A DNA stretch of 14,966 bases, from assembly GCA_030263555.1 (NCBI GenBank), contig SZPE01000108.1, positions 1 through 14,966 of the forward strand. Reading direction: 5' to 3'. Of the stretch, positions 7,412 through 13,892 are shown piece after piece; within the stretch, counting starts at the first letter, position 1, and the number at the start of each line of letters is the position of its first letter. Source of the stretch: CFX2 sp014338005 (lineage in GTDB: Bacteria > Chloroflexota > Anaerolineae > Aggregatilineales > Phototrophicaceae). The notes beneath the pieces are model-generated. The model did not search any database. It saw only the letters and a program-made list of their open reading frames with translations, and had not been told where the DNA came from. The position numbers were made by a program, and so were the translations under genes.

Positions 7412-9121
7412 GTGAAACTCTTGTCGGACGCACACGCCCGGCTGGTCGAAAGCGCCATCCACAGCGCCCAGGCCGCCGGGGAATTACCCCCTTTCGACAT
7501 TCCGCCTATCGAAATTCGCCCGCCCAAACGCAGCGACCAGGGCGATTACGCGGCAGCGGTCGCCTTACAACTGGCGAAACCCACCGGGATGAATCCCTTC
7601 GACATCGCCAACATCATCGCTAAGCGCCTGCCATCAGCCGATTTTGTCGGCGCGGTGGAGGTCATCAAACCCGGTTTTATCAACTTCCGGCTGGACGAAA
7701 CCTGGCTCAAAGCGCAGGTCGAACAGATCATCGCCGAAGGCGACAGCCTGTTCCAGCTTGACCTGGGCGCGAGCAAACGGGCGCAGGTCGAGTTCGTTAG
7801 CGCCAACCCTACCGGCCCGCTGCACGTCGGTCGCAGCCGGGGCGCGATGGTCGGCGATACGATGGCGCGCCTGCTGGAAGCGGCGGGTTATGCCGTCGAA
7901 CGCGAGTATTACTTCAACAACGCCGGCAAGCAGATGATTGACCTGGGCAACAGCCTGCGGATTCGTTACCTCGAAGCCCTAGGGCAGCCGGTCGAAATCC
8001 CGGAGCAGGACTTTTACCAGGGTGAATATCTGAAGGATTTCGCCCGCGATCTGGTTGCCGAAAAAGGCGACTCCCTCATCGGCGCGGATTGGAAGCCGTT
8101 TAAGGAATATGCCGAACGCCGCATGTTCGATGTCATCCGCGCCACGCTCAAGCGCGTGAACATCGAGCATGATATTTTCTTCAACGAAAACAGCCTCTAC
8201 GAATCCGGTGCGGTCTGGCATACGCTGGAAAATCTCCAGGAGCGCGGCCATATTTACCAGGCCGTCCGGCCAGAAAATGCCGCCAACGACCAGCCGGACG
8301 AGGACGAGGCCGGTAAAGGTGAAGCCACCTGGTTCAGAAGTACGGCTTTTGGCGACGAAAAAGACCGCGTGCTGGTCAAAAGTGATGGCTCACCGACCTA
8401 TACGCTGCCGGACATTGCCTATCATGTTGATAAAATTAATCGCGGCTTCGACCTGCTTATCAACGTGCTGGGCGCAGATCATGGCGCGCAGCACCGGGTC
8501 GTCAAGTATGGGATTCAGGCGCTCGGCCTGGATGCATCCAAAATCCACGTCATTCTGATTCAACTGGTGCGGATGATCCGCGACGGCAAAGAAGTGCGTA
8601 TGAGTACGCGGCGCGGCGATTACGATACCCTGGATGATCTGATTGACCAAACCAGCGCCGACGTGGTGCGTTACATGCTGCTAGCCCGCAGCCCGGATTC
8701 GCACCTGAATTTCGATCTTGATCTGGCCGTCAAACAAAGCAACGAAAACCCCGTTTATTATATCCAAAACGCGCATGTACGCTGCGCCGGCATTTTCCGC
8801 GAAGCCGAGGCGCGCGGCCTGACCGACGCAGGCGCGGACGTGAACCTGCTGGGCGCGGACGAACTGCGGTTTATCCGTAAGGCGATGGAACTGGGCGAGG
8901 TCATCGCGCTTTCGGCGCAGACCTTCGAGCCGCACCGGATTGCGTTTTATGCCGGGGAATTAGCCAGCCTGTTCCACCCGATTTACGATAATGTGCGCGC
9001 CCTGCACGGCGATGTGCCGCCCGATGTGGCAAAAGCGCGCCTGCGTTTTTACCGCGCCGCCCAGGTCGTTTTTAAGCGCGTGCTGACCCTGATGGGCATG
9101 TTCGCGCCTGAACGGATGTGA
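7412..9121 (+). CDS. argS: Arginyl-tRNA synthetase
   Basis: This class I aminoacyl-tRNA synthetase charges tRNA-Arg with arginine. From a GTG start it has 569 residues, close to the 577 of E. coli ArgS. An N-terminal ArgS-specific domain (about 1-95, containing KRSDQGDYA) is followed by the catalytic signature SANPTGPLHVGRSRG, with the HIGH-type motif HVGR at 138-141. The KMSK region reads VRMSTRRGD (about 395-403), a divergent loop as in many ArgS proteins. The C-terminal region (about 448-569, NPVYYIQNAHVR onward) is the DALR anticodon-binding domain. A short acidic insertion (about 287-304, DQPDEDEAGKG) precedes the W-F-R-S-T catalytic segment. I chose GTG 7412 because AGGA (7399-7402) is well spaced and the family consensus begins about there. 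ATG 7376 would add 12 residues and lacks a clear ribosome site. Confidence 0.96.
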   Translation: MKLLSDAHARLVESAIHSAQAAGELPPFDIPPIEIRPPKRSDQGDYAAAVALQLAKPTGMNPFDIANIIAKRLPSADFVGAVEVIKPGFINFRLDETWLKAQVEQIIAEGDSLFQLDLGASKRAQVEFVSANPTGPLHVGRSRGAMVGDTMARLLEAAGYAVEREYYFNNAGKQMIDLGNSLRIRYLEALGQPVEIPEQDFYQGEYLKDFARDLVAEKGDSLIGADWKPFKEYAERRMFDVIRATLKRVNIEHDIFFNENSLYESGAVWHTLENLQERGHIYQAVRPENAANDQPDEDEAGKGEATWFRSTAFGDEKDRVLVKSDGSPTYTLPDIAYHVDKINRGFDLLINVLGADHGAQHRVVKYGIQALGLDASKIHVILIQLVRMIRDGKEVRMSTRRGDYDTLDDLIDQTSADVVRYMLLARSPDSHLNFDLDLAVKQSNENPVYYIQNAHVRCAGIFREAEARGLTDAGADVNLLGADELRFIRKAMELGEVIALSAQTFEPHRIAFYAGELASLFHPIYDNVRALHGDVPPDVAKARLRFYRAAQVVFKRVLTLMGMFAPERM

Positions 9122-9138
9122 TTTTTTAATGTAAAGTG

Positions 9139-9183
9139 ATGAGGGATGAAGCTATAAACAAATTTCCAAATCTCATCCCTCAT
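9139..9183 (+). promoter_or_regulatory. 11-bp inverted repeat enclosing a -10 element upstream of dcd
   Basis: ATGAGGGATGA (9139-9149) and TCATCCCTCAT (9173-9183) are perfect inverted repeats with a 23-base spacer. The spacer contains GCTATAAA (9151-9158), a -10-like element. The right arm is followed by GCTTTGC, not a T run, so it is not a typical terminator. It may be an operator or a leader hairpin for dcd. No -35 box is evident. Confidence 0.55.
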
Positions 9184-9207
9184 GCTTTGCACCTGAAAGG
9201 AACTGGA

Positions 9208-9762
9208 ATGGGCTTAAAACCTGATCATTGGATTCGCCGGATGGCGCTGGAATACGCTATGATCGAACCGTTCGCCGAAAATCAGGTGCGCGATGGTGTT
9301 ATCAGCTACGGCGTATCGAGCTATGGCTACGATATGCGCGTGGCCGATGAGTTCAAAATCTTCACCAATGTTTACTCGGCTGTCGTAGACCCCAAGAGTT
9401 TTTCCCCGCAGTCCTTCGTAGATTTTAAGGGTGAGGTTTGCATCATCCCGCCTAACTCGTTTGTGCTGGCACGTTCGATGGAATACTTCAGAATACCGCG
9501 TAACGTATTAACCATCTGTGTCGGTAAAAGCACGTATGCCAGATGCGGCCTGATAGTGAACATAACCCCCTTCGAGCCGGCTTGGGAAGGTTACGTGACG
9601 CTCGAAATCAGCAATACCACCCCCCTGCCGGCTAAAATTTACGCCAATGAGGGCATCGCGCAGGTATTGTTTTTCGAGGCGGACGAGGAATGTGAAACTT
9701 CATACGCCGACAAAAAAGGCAAATACCAGGGGCAGACCGGCGTCACGCCGCCAAAACTGTAG
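9208..9762 (+). CDS. dcd: dCTP deaminase
   Basis: This 184-residue enzyme deaminates dCTP to dUTP and so feeds dTMP synthesis. It begins with the family's usual WIRRMA segment (residues 8-13). It carries SSYGYDMRVADEFKIF (37-52), GKSTYARCGL (106-115) for triphosphate binding, and FEPAWEGYVTLEISN (122-136) with the likely catalytic Glu133. A conserved tail, GKYQGQTGVTPPK, closes over the nucleotide in known structures. The proteobacterial-type monofunctional Dcd is about 188 residues, a good length match. The start at 9208 is preferred because GAAAGGAA (9195-9202) is correctly spaced and the family starts here. An upstream in-frame ATG at 9136 would translate through the inverted repeat and adds an unconserved 24-residue extension. 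The gene reads lower in GC than argS in hand-counted lines. Confidence 0.95.
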   Translation: MGLKPDHWIRRMALEYAMIEPFAENQVRDGVISYGVSSYGYDMRVADEFKIFTNVYSAVVDPKSFSPQSFVDFKGEVCIIPPNSFVLARSMEYFRIPRNVLTICVGKSTYARCGLIVNITPFEPAWEGYVTLEISNTTPLPAKIYANEGIAQVLFFEADEECETSYADKKGKYQGQTGVTPPKL

Positions 9763-9798
9763 CGCAAGCGCCATCAAGCAGTCCGCCGCGCATCGGGA

Positions 9799-9827
9799 TT
9801 GAAAAAAGGCGGCGATTCGTGTAGACT
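9799..9827 (+). promoter_or_regulatory. Promoter of the tRNA-Val gene
   Basis: TTGAAA (9799-9804), a 17-base spacer and TAGACT (9822-9827) make a good sigma-70-type promoter. The predicted transcription start near 9834 is about five bases before the mature tRNA 5' end. Confidence 0.6.
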
Positions 9828-9838
9828 TGTTGTAGTGA

Positions 9839-9913
9839 GGGCGGTTAGCTCAGTTGGCAGAGCGCCTGACTTACATTCAGGAGGTTTCACAGGTTCGAGC
9901 CCTGTACCGCCCA
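9839..9913 (+). tRNA. trnV: tRNA-Val, anticodon UAC
   Basis: All four arms fold. The acceptor is GGGCGGT (9839-9845) with ACCGCCC (9906-9912) and discriminator A9913. The D stem is GCTC/GAGC. The anticodon stem CCTGA/TCAGG has the loop CTTACAT, so the anticodon is TAC (9872-9874). The T arm is ACAGG, TTCGAGC, CCTGT. The variable region AGGTTTC (9882-9888) is seven bases, two more than usual for this tRNA. CCA is not encoded (AAC follows), so it must be added after transcription. It is transcribed from its own promoter and ends in a strong terminator. Confidence 0.96.
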
Positions 9914-9920
9914 AACAGAG

Positions 9921-9954
9921 AAACGCATATCTTAAGGTATGCGTTTTTGTTTTT
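9921..9954 (+). terminator. Rho-independent terminator of tRNA-Val
   Basis: AAACGCATA (9921-9929) pairs with TATGCGTTT (9938-9946). The stem extends inward by T-G and C-G pairs to 11 bp around a TTAA loop. The T-rich tail TTTTTGTTTTT runs across 9944-9954. It begins eight bases after the mature tRNA. Confidence 0.9.
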
Positions 9955-10001
9955 CCGCCTTACCTGGCCCTCTGACATGATGATTGGCCTGGGCTTTCTT
10001 A

Positions 10002-10031
10002 TTGCCAGTCTATATCGAAATGGGATATGAT
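10002..10031 (+). promoter_or_regulatory. Promoter of the response regulator gene
   Basis: TTGCCA (10002-10007), an 18-base spacer and TATGAT (10026-10031). Transcription would start near 10038, giving a leader of about 60 bases before the ATG. It lies just downstream of the tRNA terminator in otherwise featureless sequence. Confidence 0.5.
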
Positions 10032-10099
10032 TACGGTTAGGTGAAAATTCAGAAGCCGTTAGCCTATTGTATGAATTTCGTAACGGCGAGAAAACCGCT

Positions 10100-10810
10100 A
10101 TGGTGATGTCACAATCCGAAAACAGGCATATTCTCATTGTCGAAGATGACGAAGACACGGCTGAGGTGGTTTCCACCCTGCTGAACGAAGCCGGCTACCA
10201 GACCGTCGCCGTTGACCGGGGCGATCTCGCGCTGTATCAGATCGCCAGCAGTTCCCCTGACCTGGTGCTGCTCGACCTGAACCTGCCTGATATTCACGGT
10301 CTGGAAGTGCTGAAGCAGGTTCGTTCGCAGTCCTTCCTGCCGATGATCGTCCTCAGCGGCTACGGACGGGAGCGTGATAAGGTCATCGCCCTGGAAGCGG
10401 GGGCCGACGATTACATGGCGAAACCCTTTTCGCCGGAAGAACTGGTCGCCCGCGTGGCGGCGCTGCTGCGCCGCATTGATTGGACCCCGCAGCCGGAAAC
10501 CAAACTGGTCGTGCGCCAGCTTGAACTGGACATTCCACGCCGCCAGGCTTTCATACGCAACCAACGGCTTCATCTGACGCCCATCGAATATGGCCTGCTG
10601 GTAACGATCATGCGTAAAGCGGGGCAGGTCGTCACCCACGACGAACTGCTGCGAGTCGTGTGGGGGGAGCAGTACGAAGGCGATTACTCCGTGCTGCGCG
10701 TCAACATCTCGCGCCTGCGGCAGAAAATCGAGCAGAATCCGCGCCATCCAACCTACATCGTCACCGTACCCGGCCAGGGCTACCGGATGCCCACCAACAG
10801 CCGGTTTTAA
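10100..10810 (+). CDS. OmpR/PhoB-family response regulator
   Basis: This 236-residue DNA-binding response regulator is presumably phosphorylated by a sensor kinase encoded elsewhere. The receiver domain (about 8-125) has the acidic triplet E15-D16-D17, phosphoacceptor Asp59 (VLLDLNLPD), Ser86 in VLSGYG and Lys108 in AKPF, so all switch residues are present. The C-terminal winged-helix domain (about 138-233) shows LTPIEYGLL, the recognition-helix region YSVLRVNISRLRQKIE and the wing VPGQGYRM. No histidine kinase is adjacent, so it is an orphan in this window. It could regulate the operon that follows, but nothing in the sequence proves that. The start is uncertain: ATG 10100 sits nine bases after GGCGAG, while ATG 10106 and an upstream TTG at 10067 are alternatives. 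Confidence 0.94.
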   Translation: MVMSQSENRHILIVEDDEDTAEVVSTLLNEAGYQTVAVDRGDLALYQIASSSPDLVLLDLNLPDIHGLEVLKQVRSQSFLPMIVLSGYGRERDKVIALEAGADDYMAKPFSPEELVARVAALLRRIDWTPQPETKLVVRQLELDIPRRQAFIRNQRLHLTPIEYGLLVTIMRKAGQVVTHDELLRVVWGEQYEGDYSVLRVNISRLRQKIEQNPRHPTYIVTVPGQGYRMPTNSRF

Positions 10811-10821
10811 TTTCGCGCCCG

Positions 10822-10850
10822 TTGGCGTATTGGCGAATCTGTGCTATGTT
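10822..10850 (+). promoter_or_regulatory. Promoter of the methyltransferase operon
   Basis: TTGGCG (10822-10827), a 17-base spacer and TATGTT (10845-10850) preceded by TGC. The in-frame ATG at 10830 falls inside the spacer, so transcripts from here must use the ATG at 10899. It follows the response regulator stop by 11 bases, and no terminator is seen between them. Confidence 0.5.
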
Positions 10851-10898
10851 AACCTTCAGGCATCGCGCATCTGCACATTCATAGGCGAGGTAAGTGCT

Positions 10899-11660
10899 AT
10901 GCCCGGAGATTACACTACTTTAGCGCCGGTGTACGACGACATCGGCCTGGCTGACTTTTCGCGGCGTATGACGCCCATTCTGATTGATTTCGCCCAGCAG
11001 CGCGATTGGCTTGGTCGTCGTGTGGTCGTGCTGGGCTGCGGCACGGGCGCAAGCATCGAATATTTATCGAACTATATGTACACCATTACCGGCGTGGACA
11101 GCTCGCCGGAGATGCTGGCAGCCGCCCGGCAAAAGCTGGCCGACTCCGGCGCGAGTGTCCGCTGGGTGGAAGCGGACATCCGAGAGCTTGGCGATGCCGT
11201 CGGCCACGCGGATATGATTCTGGCGCTTAACGTGCTGAACGAGTTAAACAGCCTGCGCGATCTGGAAGTCGTTTTTACCCAGGTTCAGCGCCTGCTGGAG
11301 CCGGAGAAGTTATTTATCTTCGATATGTACACGATTCAGGGCCTGACCGAACAGGGGCGCAGTGCAGATGCCATCGTCGCCGATGAGCCGCATCTCAGCG
11401 TATTCGTCACCAACGCCTACGATTATGAACGCCAGATGGCGACCAGGCATTACCTGATCTTCCGCCGCCAGGGCGAAAGCTGGCAGCGCAGCGAGGCCCG
11501 CCACGTGCTGCGCGGTTTTCCGATCCAGGCTGTTGCGTCCCTGTTGCAGCGCACCGGCTTGAGGGTGAGCGGCATTTTTCAATTGGATTTAGACTCCTAC
11601 GAGCCGGGCGTTTCTCAGGCTTCGCGGGTAGTATTTTTGGTGGAAAAACCGTCGCAGTGA
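10899..11660 (+). CDS. Class I SAM-dependent methyltransferase
   Basis: This 253-residue soluble methyltransferase has an unknown substrate. The Rossmann core is clear: motif I VLGCGTG (44-50) binds SAM, the acidic end of strand 2 is GVD (Asp67), then WVEADIREL and the strand 4 segment ADMILALNVLNEL. The C-terminal half (about 150-253) is beta-rich (YDYERQMATRHYLIFR), as in small-molecule methyltransferases with an added sheet. The N-terminal YTTLAPVYDDIG is typical of UbiE/Methyltransf_25-like proteins. The start at 10899 has GCGAGG at good spacing and the family N-terminus. The gene leads an operon: its TGA shares a base with the next ATG (TGATG at 11658-11662). Confidence 0.9.
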   Translation: MPGDYTTLAPVYDDIGLADFSRRMTPILIDFAQQRDWLGRRVVVLGCGTGASIEYLSNYMYTITGVDSSPEMLAAARQKLADSGASVRWVEADIRELGDAVGHADMILALNVLNELNSLRDLEVVFTQVQRLLEPEKLFIFDMYTIQGLTEQGRSADAIVADEPHLSVFVTNAYDYERQMATRHYLIFRRQGESWQRSEARHVLRGFPIQAVASLLQRTGLRVSGIFQLDLDSYEPGVSQASRVVFLVEKPSQ

Positions 11661-12343
11661 TGAATACCCTTCACGATACTTCGCTGACTTTTGCCGTAGA
11701 CCCCGAACATGGGGCGCTGCGCTCTGCCGTCTTTGGGTTATTTTTTGCCATCTGGATTATCGGCTACGCAGTTCTCAATACACTGATTCCCAACGAAGGT
11801 TTGAACCTGATCGCGGGAGCGTTCGGTTTTGGCCTGGCCGCGCTGCTCGTCTCGCGCATCATCGAACCCTTTCTGCGAAAAAATTGGCCGAGCGGGCGTG
11901 TGCTGCAAATCACGAGCGACTACGTTCGTCTGGCGCGCCGTGACCGCGTTCAGGTTGAAATCAAAGCCCACGAGCCGATGAGTATTCTGCTGTGGCAGTT
12001 TAGAATCAAACACCGCCGTAATCGTGTCCCGGCGGGCTGGTTCGTGCTGGCCTGCGCGCTGGAGCAGGATGATTATTACCTGCCGGTTTATACGCTGGCT
12101 TCGCCGGAGCAGAGCAAAACATTGAACGAAAAAGCGCGTTTTGCCGGCCTCATCAGCGATAAAGACCTGAAGGCCAAAGACGCCCGCCAGGATACGCTGC
12201 GCGTGACCGGCGAGCAGCGCCGCCTGCGGCTGGCCGAGAGCCATCGCTGGGCGGACGGCGCGGAACTCAACCTGCCAGATTTTGAGCAGTTCCTCACCCG
12301 GCTGCACGCTCAGTTCCCTCAATGGATGCCGCTCGACCGATGA
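11660..12343 (+). CDS. Two-helix membrane protein of unknown function
   Basis: I do not recognise this 227-residue protein. Two hydrophobic helices lie at about 22-40 (VFGLFFAIWIIGYAVL) and 48-66 (LNLIAGAFGFGLAALLVSRI), separated by a short loop, so it is a hairpin in the membrane. The remainder (70-227) is soluble and very basic near the membrane (KHRRNR), which suggests a cytoplasmic tail by the positive-inside rule. The tail begins with a PH-like beta pattern (SGRVLQITSDYVRLARRDRVQVEI), but this is only a guess. It overlaps the methyltransferase stop by one base and the next gene by four bases, so translation is probably coupled. A GTG at 11657, one codon earlier, could also serve as start. 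Confidence 0.8.
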   Translation: MNTLHDTSLTFAVDPEHGALRSAVFGLFFAIWIIGYAVLNTLIPNEGLNLIAGAFGFGLAALLVSRIIEPFLRKNWPSGRVLQITSDYVRLARRDRVQVEIKAHEPMSILLWQFRIKHRRNRVPAGWFVLACALEQDDYYLPVYTLASPEQSKTLNEKARFAGLISDKDLKAKDARQDTLRVTGEQRRLRLAESHRWADGAELNLPDFEQFLTRLHAQFPQWMPLDR

Positions 12344-13845
12344 AAAAGCTGGCGTTTATCGGGTTTGTTTTACTGGCACTGGTTTTTCCGGCGCGGGCGC
12401 AGCAAGACCTGGTTTTATTCACGCCGGTCAGCGGGCGCATCGAAGCCGGCAGCCAGCAGTCCTATCGTTTTCAGGCCGTCGAAGGCAGCCTTCTGTCATT
12501 CGTCGTTCAGGCCGCATCCGGCGATCTCGACCCGCAGATCAGCATCACCAACAGCGCGGGCGCGGCCATCATCGGCAACGATGATTACCATTATCCCGAA
12601 AGCGGTGATTCGCTGATCGAGGCGATTACGATACCCCGCACCGATACTTACACAGCGACGGTATCGGGTTTTGGCGGCACATCAGGCGAGTATAACCTGT
12701 CCATGCTGGCCGGTTATGGGCTGGTCAGCGCCAGCCAGAACTTCAACGGCAGCCTGAGCTGGCAGGCCGCTGCCGAACCATTACAGGTCGAGGCGGTGGA
12801 CGGCCAGCTCGCGCTTGCGCTCGACGGCCCCGAACAGGTCGGCGCGGCTGTTGACCGGGGGCTGAACGTCCCGCCGGTTTATTTTGCCCGCGTTTCGGTC
12901 ACGGTGACGACCTCCCAGGCCAACTGGATGGTTGGATTAACCGCCCGGCAGACCGGCACAAACGCCTTTTACCTGCTGACGATTAACGAGCGCGGCCAGT
13001 GGCGTTTTTCCGTCCGAACTTCCGGCCAGGATCGTATGATTCGGGACTGGACGCCGCACCCGGCCATCCTGGCCGGAAACAAAACGTTCACCCTGGCGAT
13101 GCTGGTCAACGGCAGCAATTTTGACTTTTTTTACAACGACAGTTTAATTGGCCGCCTGACCGATACCACCATTTCCGAAGGCGGGCGTCTGGGTCTGGCC
13201 GTTATAACCGACAGCTCCCGCACGGCACAGATGTCGGCTCGCTTCGACAACCTGACTATCACCACGCCGGTGCTGGTTGACGGCAGCCCTGTTCCGCCGT
13301 CCCAGCTCATTCTCAGCGCGCCCGCCGGTATGGCGCAGGAACTCCAGCGCCGCAATGTCATCCCCTCCGGCGGCGAAATGGCGCTCACCGTCGGCGAAAG
13401 TTTCATCGGGTCGGCCCGCCCAGGGGTAGAGCGGTTTATGCTGGGGCGCGGGGCCTCGTTTCGGAACTTCGCCCTGGGGACAACCTTCTCCTGGCAGGCT
13501 GACGCCGAGGGCATCACCGGCTGCGGGCTGATTTTTGCTGCCGCCGACGAGACGCACTATACGCTGGCTTACCTCGACCGCGCCGGCGGTTACGGCATCT
13601 CGCAGCGGCAGGGCGACTCGTTTGTGCCGGGGCTGTTCGGCGAAAAACCGCTGCCGGAAAAAAGCGCGTATCATCTGTTAGTAGTCGTTCTCGAAGACCG
13701 GGTGCTGTATTACGTGGACGGTGTTTACGGCGGCACGCTGGAAATGGCGGCGGTGGACGGCGCAGTGGGCAATGCGGTCGTCAACTTCGAGCCGGTGAAC
13801 ACCTCCTGTCAGTTTCGAGACACCTGGGTATGGCGCTGGTCATAA
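12340..13845 (+). CDS. Secreted PPC-domain protein with two jelly-roll-like modules
   Basis: This 501-residue exported protein has a Sec signal peptide (1-20, KK then LAFIGFVLLALVFPARA, likely cut after ARA). Residues 26-123 form a pre-peptidase C-terminal (PPC) type beta domain: GRIEAGSQQSYRF, DPQISIT, GNDDYH and the TYTATVSG strand. Residues about 133-312 and 330-500 are two related LamG/DUF1080-like beta-sandwich modules. Each has an F-x-W or W-x-GL core, a Y-x-L strand and a closing F-x-D or F-R-D segment. No protease or glycosidase catalytic set is seen, so binding is more likely than catalysis. It starts within the stop of the membrane protein gene (ATGA), indicating translational coupling. 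An upstream ATG at 12322 would place charged residues before the signal peptide and is less likely. Confidence 0.85.
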   Translation: MKKLAFIGFVLLALVFPARAQQDLVLFTPVSGRIEAGSQQSYRFQAVEGSLLSFVVQAASGDLDPQISITNSAGAAIIGNDDYHYPESGDSLIEAITIPRTDTYTATVSGFGGTSGEYNLSMLAGYGLVSASQNFNGSLSWQAAAEPLQVEAVDGQLALALDGPEQVGAAVDRGLNVPPVYFARVSVTVTTSQANWMVGLTARQTGTNAFYLLTINERGQWRFSVRTSGQDRMIRDWTPHPAILAGNKTFTLAMLVNGSNFDFFYNDSLIGRLTDTTISEGGRLGLAVITDSSRTAQMSARFDNLTITTPVLVDGSPVPPSQLILSAPAGMAQELQRRNVIPSGGEMALTVGESFIGSARPGVERFMLGRGASFRNFALGTTFSWQADAEGITGCGLIFAAADETHYTLAYLDRAGGYGISQRQGDSFVPGLFGEKPLPEKSAYHLLVVVLEDRVLYYVDGVYGGTLEMAAVDGAVGNAVVNFEPVNTSCQFRDTWVWRWS

Positions 13846-13851
13846 CAGCCG

Positions 13852-13860
13852 GCTAATAAA
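13852..13860 (+). promoter_or_regulatory. Weak -10-like element upstream of the nucleotidyltransferase-like gene
   Basis: GGCTAATAA (13852-13860) resembles the GC-TA type -10 elements elsewhere in the window and sits 33 bases before the ATG. No -35 box is evident, and the 47-base gap would also allow read-through from the upstream operon. Confidence 0.25.
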
Positions 13861-13892
13861 AACATCCCCCTGCATCTGTTGAGTAAAGTGTA

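Noticed and set aside
9139..9183. Intrinsic terminator for argS
   Set aside because: The inverted repeat is followed by GCTTTGC without a T run, and the loop is 23 bases; it fits an operator or leader structure better.
9136..9207. N-terminal extension of dcd from ATG 9136
   Set aside because: The extension is not family-like and crosses the inverted repeat; ATG 9208 has a proper ribosome site and the usual WIRRMA N-terminus.
10109..10747. 212-residue minus-strand open frame across the response regulator
   Set aside because: Exactly antisense to a regulator with all family motifs; a shadow frame.
10830..10898. N-terminal extension of the methyltransferase from ATG 10830
   Set aside because: That codon lies in the spacer of the predicted promoter; ATG 10899 has a good ribosome site and the conserved N-terminus.
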